Shown here: piece after piece, positions 55,340 to 63,826 of the stretch
How the letters are laid out: each line of letters starts with the position of its first letter
Position numbering within the stretch: position 1 is the stretch's first letter
Assembly (NCBI RefSeq): GCF_003012815.1
Contig: NZ_PXYJ01000001.1
Coordinates: forward strand, 124,001-188,000
From: Allosphingosinicella vermicomposti
GTDB taxonomy: Bacteria; Pseudomonadota; Alphaproteobacteria; Sphingomonadales; Sphingomonadaceae
Reading direction: 5' to 3'
Length of the DNA stretch: 64,000 nucleotides
Notes under the pieces: generated by a model
Databases searched by the model: none
Seen by the model: the letters and a program-made list of their open reading frames with translations, nothing else
What the model was told of the DNA's origin: nothing
Position numbers and translations under genes: made by a program

Positions 55340-56584
55340 TCATGCTGCAAAGAGTTCCAGCTGGGTCTGGGGGGGCTGTATTCTACGAAGCAGGTCGTTT
55401 TTGTCGACTAAACTGGTGGGCCGCCATCCATCGGCGACGATGAAGGGCCTGATTTTCTTCAATGACAGGGTCAGACGGCCGATATCGTCGAGCGTGAGTC
55501 GTCGCCAGCGCCGCGAAACCAGGATGCGGTCGACAGCCTTCACGCCCAGACCCGGGACGCGCAGCAATGCTTCCCGGGGTGCGCGGTTGACGTCGACGGG
55601 AAAATGTTCGCGAAATTTGAGCGCCCAAGCGAGTTTGGGATCGATGTCGAGCGGCAACATACCGGATTTGTCGGTCGCCGCGATCACCTCATCGGGCCGG
55701 AAATTGTAAAAGCGCATCAGCCAATCGGACTGATACAGGCGATGCTCGCGCATCAGGGGCGGGCGCTGCAGCGGCAGCACCGCGCTTGCGTCGGGAATGG
55801 GGCTGAAGGCGGAATAATAAACGCGCCGCAGGGAGAACCGGCCATAAAGGCGGCTCGCTCTTTGAATAATCGCCCCATCATCCGCCGCATCCGCGCCCAC
55901 GATCATCTGCGTGGATTGGCCTGCGGGCGCGAAGCTCGGCGCCGACTTATACCGCGCTTTCGCATCTCTCCCGTCTTCAATCGCGACCTTCATGCCCTTC
56001 ATCGCGCCTTCGATCCGGCCGCCATCCTTTTCCGGCGCCAGGCGGGCAAGTCCCTGATCGGTCGGAAGCTCGACATTGATCGATACGCGATCGGCATAAA
56101 GGCCCGCTTTATGGATCAACTCGGGATCGGCATCGGGAATGGTCTTAAGGTGGATATAGCCGCGAAAATCATGATCCTCGCGAAGGCTCCGCGCCACTTC
56201 GACGATCTGCTCCATCGTATAATTGGACGAACGGATGATGCCGGAGGACAGGAACAGCCCCTCGATATAATTGCGCTTGTAGAAAGCGAGGGTGAGCTGA
56301 ACCACCTCCTGCGCCGTGAACCGCGCGCGGCGCACATTCGAACTCTTGCGGTTGATGCAATAATGGCAGTCGAAAATACAGCTGTTGGTAAGCAGGATCT
56401 TCAACAGCGAAATGCACCGCCCGTCCGGCGCATAAGCGTGGCAAATGCCCATCCCTTCGGTCGAGCCGATCCCCTTGCCGCCGCTGCTGTCCCGCTTCTT
56501 CGTCCCCGAAGACGCGCAACTCGCATCATATTTCGCGGCGTCCGCAAGGATCGCGAGCTTCTGGCGGGTGTCGAGTTGAGCCAT
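55340..56584 (-). CDS. Putative DNA modification/repair radical SAM protein, UdgX partner
   Basis: A 414-residue radical SAM enzyme. The cluster motif is NSCIFDCHYCINRKS (CxxxCxxC), followed by a TIM-barrel and a C-terminal HhH-like region (LLRVPGLGVKAVDRILVSRR). The family (TIGR03916 type) occurs together with the DUF4130/UDG proteins and is annotated as DNA modification/repair; its reaction is unknown. The HhH fits DNA contact. ATG 56584 begins MAQLDTRQKLAILADAAKYD; the frame is open for 33 more codons upstream without a ribosome site. Confidence 0.88.
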   Translation of the reverse strand: MAQLDTRQKLAILADAAKYDASCASSGTKKRDSSGGKGIGSTEGMGICHAYAPDGRCISLLKILLTNSCIFDCHYCINRKSSNVRRARFTAQEVVQLTLAFYKRNYIEGLFLSSGIIRSSNYTMEQIVEVARSLREDHDFRGYIHLKTIPDADPELIHKAGLYADRVSINVELPTDQGLARLAPEKDGGRIEGAMKGMKVAIEDGRDAKARYKSAPSFAPAGQSTQMIVGADAADDGAIIQRASRLYGRFSLRRVYYSAFSPIPDASAVLPLQRPPLMREHRLYQSDWLMRFYNFRPDEVIAATDKSGMLPLDIDPKLAWALKFREHFPVDVNRAPREALLRVPGLGVKAVDRILVSRRWRRLTLDDIGRLTLSLKKIRPFIVADGWRPTSLVDKNDLLRRIQPPQTQLELFAA

Positions 56585-56701
56585 GTGTTCGATATATGTT
56601 CCTGTGCGACCAATGTCCAGCGTCCGCCCGCGCGATCGGCGATAGCTTGCCTGAACGCGCGGCTCGACTAGGGTGCGCGCCAAACCGATCAGGAGACCGC
56701 G

Positions 56702-58465
56702 ATGCGCTTCACTCTCGCTTTTGCCGCTGCCCTTGCTTCCACCTCACCGCTCGCCGCCGCGCCGTCCGACGATTTCGCGAAGCTGCTCGACGATCATTAT
56801 GCCTGGCTGCTGCGCAACGCGCCCACTTATGCGACCACGCTCGGCGTTCGGGATTATGACGACAAGGTACAGGATTACAGCCTCGCCGCGCAGGATCGGT
56901 ATGCGTCGGAGGCGGCGGCCTTCTTGAAGCGGTTGCAAGCGATTCCCGCCGACCAGCTCACCGATACGGACCGGACCAATCACGCGATCCTGACGCGGAT
57001 GCTGGGCGAAACGGTGGAGGCCAATCGTTATCCGCAGCGTACCATGCTCTTCACCACTTATTATGGCTGGCATCAGGGTTTTGCGAGCCTCGCCGACGAT
57101 CTGCCGTTCCAGACGAGGGCGGATTATGAAAGCTACCTGACCCGCCTCGGCCTTTATCCCAAACTCAACGATCAGGCGCTTGCCGTCACCGCGCAGGCGG
57201 TGAAGGGCGGCTATGTTCTCCCCTGCTCGGTACTCGGCAATTATGAGCGGACGATCGCGGGCGTCATCGCGCAGGATGTGACGAAATCGCGCTTCTACGG
57301 CCCGTTCGCGCGCACTCGTCCGTCCGCCATTTCTGAAAGCGATTGGGCGGCGCTGCAGGCGCGGGGCCGGGCGGCGATCACGGATGTCGTGAACCCGGCT
57401 TATGCCAAGCATCTCGATTTCTACCGCACCCAATATCTGCCGAAATGCGCGAAGGCCGATAGCGTGTCGGCGCAGAAAGGCGGCAAGGATTATTACGCCT
57501 TCCGGGTCCGTGCGGAAACGACGACCGACCTGACGCCGGAGCAGATCCACGACATCGGCCTCAAGGAATCCGCGCGCATCCGGGCCGAGATGGAAAAGGT
57601 CGCGAAGGAGGCGGGCTTTGCGAGCCGCGAAGCCTTTATCGCGGACCTGCGCACCAATCCCGCTTATTATGCGAAAACGCCCGAAGAATTGCTGGAAAAG
57701 GCCGCGGCGGAAGCCAAGAAGATCGACGGCAAGATGCCGACCCTCTTCGGCCGCCTGCCGCGCCTGCCTTACGGCATCCGCCCCATTCCGGCCGAAATCG
57801 CGGAAGGGACGACCACGGCCTTTTACGGTCAGGGATCGCCGGAAAGCGGCCTTGCCGGCACTTATTATGTGAATACGTCAAAGCTCGATCAGCGCCCGTT
57901 CTGGGAGCTGCCCGCGCTGACCGCGCACGAAAGCGTGCCGGGCCATCACCATCAGATTGCGCTGCAGCAGGAAATGGAGCTGGCGCCGTTCCGCCGCAAC
58001 TTCACGCAATTCACCGCCTTCACCGAAGGCTGGGGTCTGTATGCGGAAAGCCTGGGCGAGGAGATGGGCCTTTACGATACGCCCGCCAAGAAAATGGGCC
58101 AGCTCTCCTACCAGGCCTGGCGCGCCGCGCGGCTCGTCGTCGACACCGGCATCCATGCCAAGGGCTGGGACAAGGCCAAGGCCGTCGCCTTCATGAAGGA
58201 CAATACGGCGCTGACCGAGGCTAATATCGATGCGGAGGTTAATCGCTACATCAGTTGGCCGGGCCAGGCGCTTGGCTACAAAGTGGGCGAGCTCAAGATC
58301 CGCGAATTGCGGGCGAGGGCGGAAAGGGTGCTCGGCGCCCAGTTCGACCTGAAGCGCTTCCACGACGCAGTGCTGGCCAACGGTTCGGTGCCACTCTCGG
58401 TGCTGGAAGCCGAAATCGATCGTTGGATCGCAGCCTATAGCGGCGTGAGCGGACCGGTGTCGTAA
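56702..58465 (+). CDS. DUF885-family exported protein (putative metallopeptidase)
   Basis: A 587-residue protein with a short signal (MRFTLAFAAALASTSPLAAA). It is the DUF885 family, predicted to be related to gluzincin carboxypeptidases: HESVPGHHHQIALQQE provides the H-E-x-x-x-G-H-like zinc site, FTEGWGLYAESLGEEMGLY the second Glu, and the helical C-terminal half matches. Activity is inferred from the family. AGGAGACCGCG precedes the ATG; the gene is divergent from the radical-SAM gene. Confidence 0.86.
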   Translation: MRFTLAFAAALASTSPLAAAPSDDFAKLLDDHYAWLLRNAPTYATTLGVRDYDDKVQDYSLAAQDRYASEAAAFLKRLQAIPADQLTDTDRTNHAILTRMLGETVEANRYPQRTMLFTTYYGWHQGFASLADDLPFQTRADYESYLTRLGLYPKLNDQALAVTAQAVKGGYVLPCSVLGNYERTIAGVIAQDVTKSRFYGPFARTRPSAISESDWAALQARGRAAITDVVNPAYAKHLDFYRTQYLPKCAKADSVSAQKGGKDYYAFRVRAETTTDLTPEQIHDIGLKESARIRAEMEKVAKEAGFASREAFIADLRTNPAYYAKTPEELLEKAAAEAKKIDGKMPTLFGRLPRLPYGIRPIPAEIAEGTTTAFYGQGSPESGLAGTYYVNTSKLDQRPFWELPALTAHESVPGHHHQIALQQEMELAPFRRNFTQFTAFTEGWGLYAESLGEEMGLYDTPAKKMGQLSYQAWRAARLVVDTGIHAKGWDKAKAVAFMKDNTALTEANIDAEVNRYISWPGQALGYKVGELKIRELRARAERVLGAQFDLKRFHDAVLANGSVPLSVLEAEIDRWIAAYSGVSGPVS

Positions 58466-58477
58466 CTAGAGGCCTAT

Positions 58478-58570
58478 CCCCTCGATGGGTGAGGGTGATG
58501 CTTCCGGAAAAGGCGGCGCCCTGCGTCGTAGATCACCCCCCACCCAACCTCCCCCATCAAGGGGGAGGGG
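58478..58570. repeat. Intergenic repeat with CCCCCATCAAGGGGGAGGGG
   Basis: A left arm (CCCCTCGATGGGTGAGGG) and a right arm (CCTCCCCCATCAAGGGGG) flank a spacer with GGCGGCGCCC. The same element type is at 63303 and as a fragment at 49226. It lies between convergent genes. Confidence 0.6.
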
Positions 58571-58578
58571 AATGAGTT

Positions 58579-59082
58579 TTAACGCGGCTGCGCGTTGTCC
58601 TCTTCGCGCTCGCGGATTTCCGCCTCGACAGCGGCGGCGTCGGCATCGATGCGGCCGAGGCGTTCCTGGCGCGCTTCTTCAATCAGGCGGTTCCAGTTCA
58701 CGTCGTCGCGATTTTGGCGTTCCAGTCGAGCCTGGTTGAGCAACTGCCCGAAGCACCCTGTCCAGCCGCCGGGTCCGGTGGGCGAGCAGCTGCCCGCGCC
58801 GGTGCGGCCGACATAGGACAGCTCTTCCACGCGATTGGACCAGGCATTGTTGCGCTGATCGCCTTCCTCGCGAAGGTTCTGCGGGATGCGGTAGCGGTCT
58901 TCTTCCGGCAGCTTGGCGCAGACGTTGATTTCCGTTTCCGTACTCGCCGGGCACGTATCCTCGCCATAAATGTAAAGCTGGTTGATCTTGATATCAGCGG
59001 GCCCGACGGCGGGTGCCGCAGCCTGTTGCGCGGCGGCGGGCGCGGCAAGAATGGCGGCGGCGGTCAGCATATATTTCAGCAT
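58579..59082 (-). CDS. Exported hypothetical protein (167 aa)
   Basis: Signal MLKYMLTAAAILAAPAAA, then a mature part with TETEINVCAKLPEEDRYRIP, a motif (I.VCA..PE..RYRIP) that I know only from uncharacterised sphingomonad exported proteins. Four Cys (DTCPAST, NVCAKL, GSCSPT, TGCFGQ) probably form disulfides. The C-terminal quarter is a charged helix. The Coq7 gene starts upstream with its own stop five bases before the limit of this gene. No function is assigned. Confidence 0.68.
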   Translation of the reverse strand: MLKYMLTAAAILAAPAAAQQAAAPAVGPADIKINQLYIYGEDTCPASTETEINVCAKLPEEDRYRIPQNLREEGDQRNNAWSNRVEELSYVGRTGAGSCSPTGPGGWTGCFGQLLNQARLERQNRDDVNWNRLIEEARQERLGRIDADAAAVEAEIREREEDNAQPR

Positions 59083-59086
59083 GGGA

Positions 59087-59644
59087 TCAAATCCTCTTGG
59101 AAAGCGCGATCGCGGCGCGGCAGCCGGCGCGGATGAAGGCGGTCAGGACGGGATAAGCGACGGCATTTTCGGCGCCCGCCGCGATCGCGGTGTCGCGATG
59201 TTCAAGCTCTTCGGCCTGGAATTCGCGGATGGTTTCGGCAAGCTCGGGCTCGTCGCTGCCGAGCGCGTCCAGTTGCTCGGCATAATGTTTGTCGATTTCG
59301 GTTTCGACGGCAGCGGTGCAGGCCATGGCGGCGTTCGGGCCGATCAAGGCGGTGGCAGCGCCCAATGCGAAGCCAGCGACGTTCCAGAATGGCTGGAGGA
59401 GGGTGGGGCGCACGCCGCGTTCCGCCAGCATCGCGTCGAAATGCTTGAGGTGGCGATCTTCCTGCAGCGCCATGCCTGCGATGAGGCGCGCGGCGGGGTG
59501 GCGGTCGCCAAGCACGGCAAGCTGCCCGGCATAGATGCGGGTCGCGCCATATTCGCCCGCCTGATCGACACGTAGCATGGATGGCACGTCCGCCCGCCGG
59601 TCGCCGGGACGCCAGCCGCGCGTTGTAAGCGTTTCGCCCGTCAT
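59087..59644 (-). CDS. coq7: Ubiquinone biosynthesis hydroxylase Coq7
   Basis: The diiron hydroxylase that converts 3-demethylubiquinol to the 6-hydroxy intermediate in ubiquinone biosynthesis. The 185 residues form a four-helix diiron fold: GEYGATRIYAGQLAVL (Glu ligand), MALQEDRHLKHFD (E..H), AAVETEIDKHY and FQAEELEHRDTAI (E..EH) provide the carboxylate/His ligands. ATG 59644 overlaps the dsbB stop (ATGA), so they are co-translated. The length fits the bacterial form. Confidence 0.92.
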   Translation of the reverse strand: MTGETLTTRGWRPGDRRADVPSMLRVDQAGEYGATRIYAGQLAVLGDRHPAARLIAGMALQEDRHLKHFDAMLAERGVRPTLLQPFWNVAGFALGAATALIGPNAAMACTAAVETEIDKHYAEQLDALGSDEPELAETIREFQAEELEHRDTAIAAGAENAVAYPVLTAFIRAGCRAAIALSKRI

Positions 59645-60132
59645 GCCAGCGCCATCGGTCGCCTGAGGCTGAGCCATAGGATCAATCCCGCCGCTCCAAG
59701 GGAGATAAGAGCGTTCCAACCGGCGAGCGACAGGCCGAGGAACGTCCATTGCACTTCATCGCAACGAACGAGCGGGGTCGCCATAATATCCGCGAGGATA
59801 TCGGCATTGGACGCGCCGGCGGTCCCGCCAGCCGAACAGGTTGTGATGCCTTCGAAGAAGCCCCATTCGACGCCCGCATGATAGACGCCGATCGCGCCGC
59901 TCAGCGCAATGGTAAGGGCGGCGAGCCACACGAAGCTGCGCCCCTTGTCCGGCCCGCGTGCGAGCAGGAAGGCGATCAGCGCAAGCGGTATGGCGGCGAA
60001 ATGCGGATAGCGCTGCCACCAGCACATTTCGCACGGATGGAGTCCACCGATCATTTCCGAGCCATAGGCGCCCGCAAGGAGCGAGACGGGGATCAGCAGC
60101 GACAGCCAGCGTGCCTTATCGAGATTGGTCAA
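59641..60132 (-). CDS. dsbB: Disulfide bond formation protein DsbB
   Basis: A four-helix inner-membrane quinone reductase that reoxidises DsbA. The first Cys pair is HPCEMCWWQR (Cys34/Cys37), the second pair lies in GITTCSAGG and LVRCDEVQ. TTG 60132 is chosen because GGAGGGGAG lies in the right place upstream. Two GTG starts further upstream are inside a repeat that spells TGACGGAGGG twice. Same operon as coq7; ubiquinone is the electron acceptor, which gives the pairing a simple logic. Confidence 0.9.
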   Translation of the reverse strand: MTNLDKARWLSLLIPVSLLAGAYGSEMIGGLHPCEMCWWQRYPHFAAIPLALIAFLLARGPDKGRSFVWLAALTIALSGAIGVYHAGVEWGFFEGITTCSAGGTAGASNADILADIMATPLVRCDEVQWTFLGLSLAGWNALISLGAAGLILWLSLRRPMALA

Positions 60133-60162
60133 ACGTCTCCCCTCCGTCACTCCAGCTCCCTC

Positions 60163-60239
60163 CGTCACTCCAGTGAAAGCTGGAGTCCATGCGCTCTGTC
60201 TCGAACATCGTCTGGATTCCAGCTTTCGCTGGAATGATG
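60163..60239. repeat. Intergenic palindromic repeat (CGTCACTCCAGTGAAAGCTGG type)
   Basis: CACTCCAGTGAAAGCTGGAG and CCAGCTTTCGCTGGAATG form imperfect inverted arms. Part of the left arm is duplicated at 60145-60160, next to the dsbB start. Confidence 0.6.
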
Positions 60240-60246
60240 GCTTAGA

Positions 60247-61605
60247 TCAACGCCCGCCCGACTTCTTTGCACCAGCAACCTTCTTCGGAGCATCGGCCTT
60301 CGCCTGCTGGAAGGAGCCGAGGCGCGAAATCGTATTCAGCGCATAGTGAAGCTGGAAATCCTTGATCCCCTTTTTCTCCAATTCCTCCGCCGTCGCGGTG
60401 AAGCGCGGATCGGGCTTGCCGTCGTCCTGGATCACGTCATCCTCGACCTTGGCTTCGTTGACGAGGTGGCGGCGCAGATCCGCCTCACGGATGCGCGGGC
60501 GATCCTTGTAATCGGGATCGGAAAGCTGCGGCACGGCGATGTCCGGCGCGATGCCGCCTTCCTGCACCGAACGGCCCTTCGGCAGATAATAGCGTGCAGT
60601 GGTGAGGCGCAGGCCCGTCGTGCGGGACAAAGGCAGCAAGGTCTGAACCGACCCCTTGCCGAAGCTGCGCTCGCCCATCACGATCGCGCGCTTGTAATCC
60701 TGCAGCGCGCCGGCAACGATTTCGGACGCCGAAGCGCTCCCCGAATCGATGAGCACGATCACCGGGCGGCCCTTGGCGAGATCGCCCGCTTTGGCATAAT
60801 AACGTTCGACATCGCCCGCCCGGCGCCCGCGTGAGGACACGACTTCGCCGCCTTCCAGGAAGACGTCCGAAAGTCCGACCGCTTCGTCGACCAGCCCGCC
60901 CGGATTGGATCGCAGGTCGAGGATATAGCCCAAGGGCGGTCCGCCTGGCTGCTTTTCCATCTCGGCAATAGCCTGGGCGGCGAGCGGGGTCGTCGTGCGG
61001 TTGAAGGCGTTGACGTTGAGGATGCCGACGCCGTCCTTCACTTCCCACTTCACCGCCTTGATCTCGATCATCGCGCGCGTGATCTTCACATCGAACGGCT
61101 TGTCGCGGCCGGACCGGACGACGCGTACGGTGACGTCGGTGCCGGGAGCGCCGCGCATCTGATCGACCGCCTCATCGAGCGTGCCGCCATAGATGAGTTT
61201 GCCGTCGATATGGGTCAGATAGTCGCCAGCCTTGATCCCGGCCTTGTCCGCGGGCGTGTCTTCCGTTGCGGCGACGACGCGCACGGCACCATCTTCCATG
61301 CCAACGGTAAGGCCAAGGCCGCCATATTCCCCGTCGGTCGAGGTGATCAGGCGATCGAAGTCGCGCTCGTCGAGATAGCCAGAATGCGGATCGAGGCTCG
61401 CCAGCATCCCGTCGATCGCGCCGCGCACCAGCGTCTTGTCATCCACCTTTTCGACATATTCGGAGCGGACCTGGTTGAAGACGAGCATGAACTGCTCGAG
61501 CTCCTTATAGGTCGCGCTGTCGACGGCGGCGATCCCGGCCGTTGCGGCGGGAATGAGCGCGACGGCGCTGACAAGGCCGATCGATCGGATGAGGTTGCTG
61601 GCCAT
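60247..61605 (-). CDS. ctpA: Carboxy-terminal processing protease (S41 family, CtpA-like)
   Basis: A 452-residue periplasmic serine protease: an N-terminal membrane/signal helix (LIRSIGLVSAVALIPAATAG), a PDZ domain (GLGLTVGMEDGAVRVVAATE, DTPADKAGIKAGDYLTHIDG) and an S41 catalytic core with the Ser in IDSGSASASEIVAGAL and the Lys in RSFGKGSVQTLLPL. The C-terminal tail is long, Lys/Ala-rich and probably flexible. It degrades or trims envelope proteins. ATG 61605 is selected by AAGGAC; a GTG 18 bases upstream is the alternative. Confidence 0.9.
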   Translation of the reverse strand: MASNLIRSIGLVSAVALIPAATAGIAAVDSATYKELEQFMLVFNQVRSEYVEKVDDKTLVRGAIDGMLASLDPHSGYLDERDFDRLITSTDGEYGGLGLTVGMEDGAVRVVAATEDTPADKAGIKAGDYLTHIDGKLIYGGTLDEAVDQMRGAPGTDVTVRVVRSGRDKPFDVKITRAMIEIKAVKWEVKDGVGILNVNAFNRTTTPLAAQAIAEMEKQPGGPPLGYILDLRSNPGGLVDEAVGLSDVFLEGGEVVSSRGRRAGDVERYYAKAGDLAKGRPVIVLIDSGSASASEIVAGALQDYKRAIVMGERSFGKGSVQTLLPLSRTTGLRLTTARYYLPKGRSVQEGGIAPDIAVPQLSDPDYKDRPRIREADLRRHLVNEAKVEDDVIQDDGKPDPRFTATAEELEKKGIKDFQLHYALNTISRLGSFQQAKADAPKKVAGAKKSGGR

Positions 61606-61736
61606 ATCAATAGAGTCCTTCACGCATCTGGCGCGATGCTACAGTCTTTTTATCGCCGCGAAAAGAAATGGCGGATGAACGGGCGGATAATTGCGCCGCT
61701 TCACCGCTCGCCGTCCCTTTTCCCTCGCAATGACGA

Positions 61737-62864
61737 CTACCGAAGCGCCACCAGAGGCGCGATCGGAAATGGCGCACCACCGCGCCGCAGTTCGACGATG
61801 ACAGGCCGGTCCCCCGTGCGCCCGATCGGCTCCCCGACCCGCACGGCCTGTCCGCGCCGCACGCCGAGTGTTTGAAGGCCGGTGATCAGGCTCGTCCAGC
61901 CGCCGCCATGATCGACGATCACAATCTCGCCATAGGATCGGAACGCGCCCGCATAAGCGATCCGCCCGCCTGCCGGAGCGACCGCCTCGGCATCGGCGGG
62001 CACGGCAAGCGTAAGGCCACGGCTGTGAACGCCTGCGGCGGACAACTCGCCCATTCCGGTAACAACCCGGCCCGCGACGGGAAGGCGATAGGCCGGCTGG
62101 CCGGGGCGCGGGCGCTTCCCGGCAGGCTGCAATGCGGGTCCGGCAAGGCGGGCGAGGCTGGCGGAAGCCTGCTGCTCCCGGCGGGTCGTTTCGGCAGCTG
62201 AGAGAAGCCCGAAGGCCTGCTCATTCCGGGCCAAAGCGCGCGTCGTTTCGCGGAAGGCGGCCCCCGACAAAGCGGTGCCGCGGGCCTCTTCCTGCGCCTC
62301 AAGCGCGGCAAGCGACGTCAGCCGCGCCTGTAGATCCCTGCGCGCTTCCCTCCCGTCCGCGACGGCGCGCCCGGCAGCTTCGCTCAGCCACCTGCCTTCG
62401 GCGACATCGGCGCGCAGACTGGCGGTTTTGGCACGAACGGCGGGGAGCGCGGCATGCAGCGCGGCGCGGGCGCGGACCATGTCGCGGAGCGATCCCGGCG
62501 CGGCCAGAGCAAGGGCAGGCGGGCGGCGGGCGAGAGTGGCGAGCGCACCGGTCAGCCGTGCCGCCGGCCTCGATTCCCGGGCCAGACGTGCATGCAGCTG
62601 ACCTTGCAGGGCGCGAACCTCCCGCGCGCGTTCCTCCGCCGCCGTGATCCGCGCCTCCGCCGCTTCGATACGGGCAAGAAGCGCCGCGCCTTCGGCCCGG
62701 CGGCGTACCGCCTGGTCGCGGGCCACGCGCGCTGCCCCCTCCAGCTTCGCCGCGCGGGCAGCGGCCTCTGCCGCCTCTCTCCGCGCCTCTTCAACGCCGG
62801 GCGCGGCAACAGCGACGCCGATCGGCAGTGCGAAGGCAATGGCGAAGGCGAGGCGGAGTGTCAC
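61737..62864 (-). CDS. EnvC-like murein hydrolase activator with degenerate M23 domain
   Basis: A GTG start at 62864 follows AAGGGTAAAGGC, two codons after the rlmH stop, and gives 375 residues with signal VTLRLAFAIAFALPIGVAVA. A long Ala/Arg/Glu coiled coil (about 28-240) leads to a LytM/M23-like domain: PVAGRVVTGMGE, GLTLAVPADAEAVAPAGG, YGEIVIVDHGGGWTSLITGL. The zinc ligand set is incomplete (no H..D pair at the usual first site; VDHGGG remains), so it should activate amidases rather than cut peptidoglycan. A much longer upstream open frame runs through rlmH and is not used. Confidence 0.86.
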   Translation of the reverse strand: MTLRLAFAIAFALPIGVAVAAPGVEEARREAAEAAARAAKLEGAARVARDQAVRRRAEGAALLARIEAAEARITAAEERAREVRALQGQLHARLARESRPAARLTGALATLARRPPALALAAPGSLRDMVRARAALHAALPAVRAKTASLRADVAEGRWLSEAAGRAVADGREARRDLQARLTSLAALEAQEEARGTALSGAAFRETTRALARNEQAFGLLSAAETTRREQQASASLARLAGPALQPAGKRPRPGQPAYRLPVAGRVVTGMGELSAAGVHSRGLTLAVPADAEAVAPAGGRIAYAGAFRSYGEIVIVDHGGGWTSLITGLQTLGVRRGQAVRVGEPIGRTGDRPVIVELRRGGAPFPIAPLVALR

Positions 62865-62868
62865 GCCT

Positions 62869-63291
62869 TTACCCTTCGCGATGATAGGGGTGGTTCGCAA
62901 GAATGCTCGTCGCCCGCCACAATTGTTCGGCAAGCATGGCGCGGGCAAGGAGGTGGGGCCAGGTCGCCTTGCCAAAAGCGATAAGAAGGTCGGCGTGCGC
63001 GCGATCCTCATCGCCGAACCCGTCCGCGCCGCCGATCAGGAAGCGTGCTTCGCGGCGGCCATTGTCCCGCCATTTTTCGAGGTGCCGGGCAAAGGCCATG
63101 GAGCCCAGCTGCTCACCCTTCTCGTCGAGCAGGACGGTGACGCTGTTGTCGCCCGGTGGTGGAACCTTGCCGCCGCTTTCGGGAAGCTCTGAGATTTTCG
63201 TCGGCCACGACACCCGCTTCAGATAGCGCTCGACCAGCTCGCCCTCAGGACTGCGGGCAATGCGGCCACGGGCGATGATATGGAGGAGCAT
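62869..63291 (-). CDS. rlmH: 23S rRNA (pseudouridine1915-N3)-methyltransferase RlmH
   Basis: A 140-residue SPOUT methyltransferase. SVTVLLDEKGEQLGSMAFA, ARFLIGGADGFGDE and the C-terminal HPYHREG are the highly conserved RlmH motifs. It modifies pseudouridine 1915 in helix 69 of 23S rRNA. The adjacent rsfS and EnvC-like genes form the usual alphaproteobacterial order. Confidence 0.94.
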   Translation of the reverse strand: MLLHIIARGRIARSPEGELVERYLKRVSWPTKISELPESGGKVPPPGDNSVTVLLDEKGEQLGSMAFARHLEKWRDNGRREARFLIGGADGFGDEDRAHADLLIAFGKATWPHLLARAMLAEQLWRATSILANHPYHREG

Positions 63292-63302
63292 ATCTTTTAA
63301 GC

Positions 63303-63412
63303 CCCTCCCCTCGATGGGGAGGGGTTGGGGAGGGGTGATGCTGGGGCTAGGCTCGGTGCGGGCGGAGAGATCACCCCCACCCGGCCTCCCCCATCAAGGG
63401 GGAGGGGTGTAG
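63303..63412. repeat. Intergenic repeat with CCCCTCCCCTCGATGGGGAG
   Basis: Arms CCCCTCCCCTCGATGGGGAG and CCTCCCCCATCAAGGGGGAG enclose a GGTGATG...ATCACCCCC inner pair. This is the full version of the element at 58478. It lies between rlmH and rsfS. Confidence 0.65.
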
Positions 63413-63418
63413 GGTAAG

Positions 63419-63817
63419 TCACGCCTCGGCGGGCACCGATGCCTGCGCACTCTCCTCGAACGCCCACATCCGCTCCAGATTGTAGAAGGTGCGCACTTCG
63501 GGGCGGAAGAGGTGGACGATCACGTCGTCGGCATCGATCAGCACCCAGTCTGCGATCGGAAGGCCCTCGATCCGCACGTTGCGGCCGAGTTCGCGCTTGA
63601 TGCGCTCCTGCAGCTTCTGCGCCATGGACGCGACCTGGCGCGTCGAGCGGCCGCTCGCGACGACCATATAATCGGCGATGCTGGACTTGCCGGAGAGGGG
63701 GATGGAAACCACTTCGACGGCCTGATCGTCGTCGAGGGAGCTCAGCACGAGATCGTGCAGCTTTTCCACTTGGTCTTTGCCGCCGTCGGTTGACGGGGCG
63801 GGGGAAGGGTCGGGCAA
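63419..63817 (-). CDS. rsfS: Ribosomal silencing factor RsfS
   Basis: A 132-residue protein that binds ribosomal protein uL14 on the 50S subunit and blocks subunit joining in starvation (established for the family). LHDLVLSSLDDDQAVEVVSI, ADYMVVASGRSTRQV and DWVLIDADDVIVHLFRPEVR are the RsfS/Iojap signature strands. The TTG start at 63817 has AAGGAGG just upstream, which overlaps the nadD stop. Confidence 0.93.
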   Translation of the reverse strand: MPDPSPAPSTDGGKDQVEKLHDLVLSSLDDDQAVEVVSIPLSGKSSIADYMVVASGRSTRQVASMAQKLQERIKRELGRNVRIEGLPIADWVLIDADDVIVHLFRPEVRTFYNLERMWAFEESAQASVPAEA

Positions 63818-63826
63818 ATTGCCTCC

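Noticed and set aside
61737-63011. A longer EnvC-like protein starting inside rlmH
   Set aside because: The extension has no signal peptide or ribosome site; the GTG at 62864 opens a clean signal peptide right after the rlmH stop.
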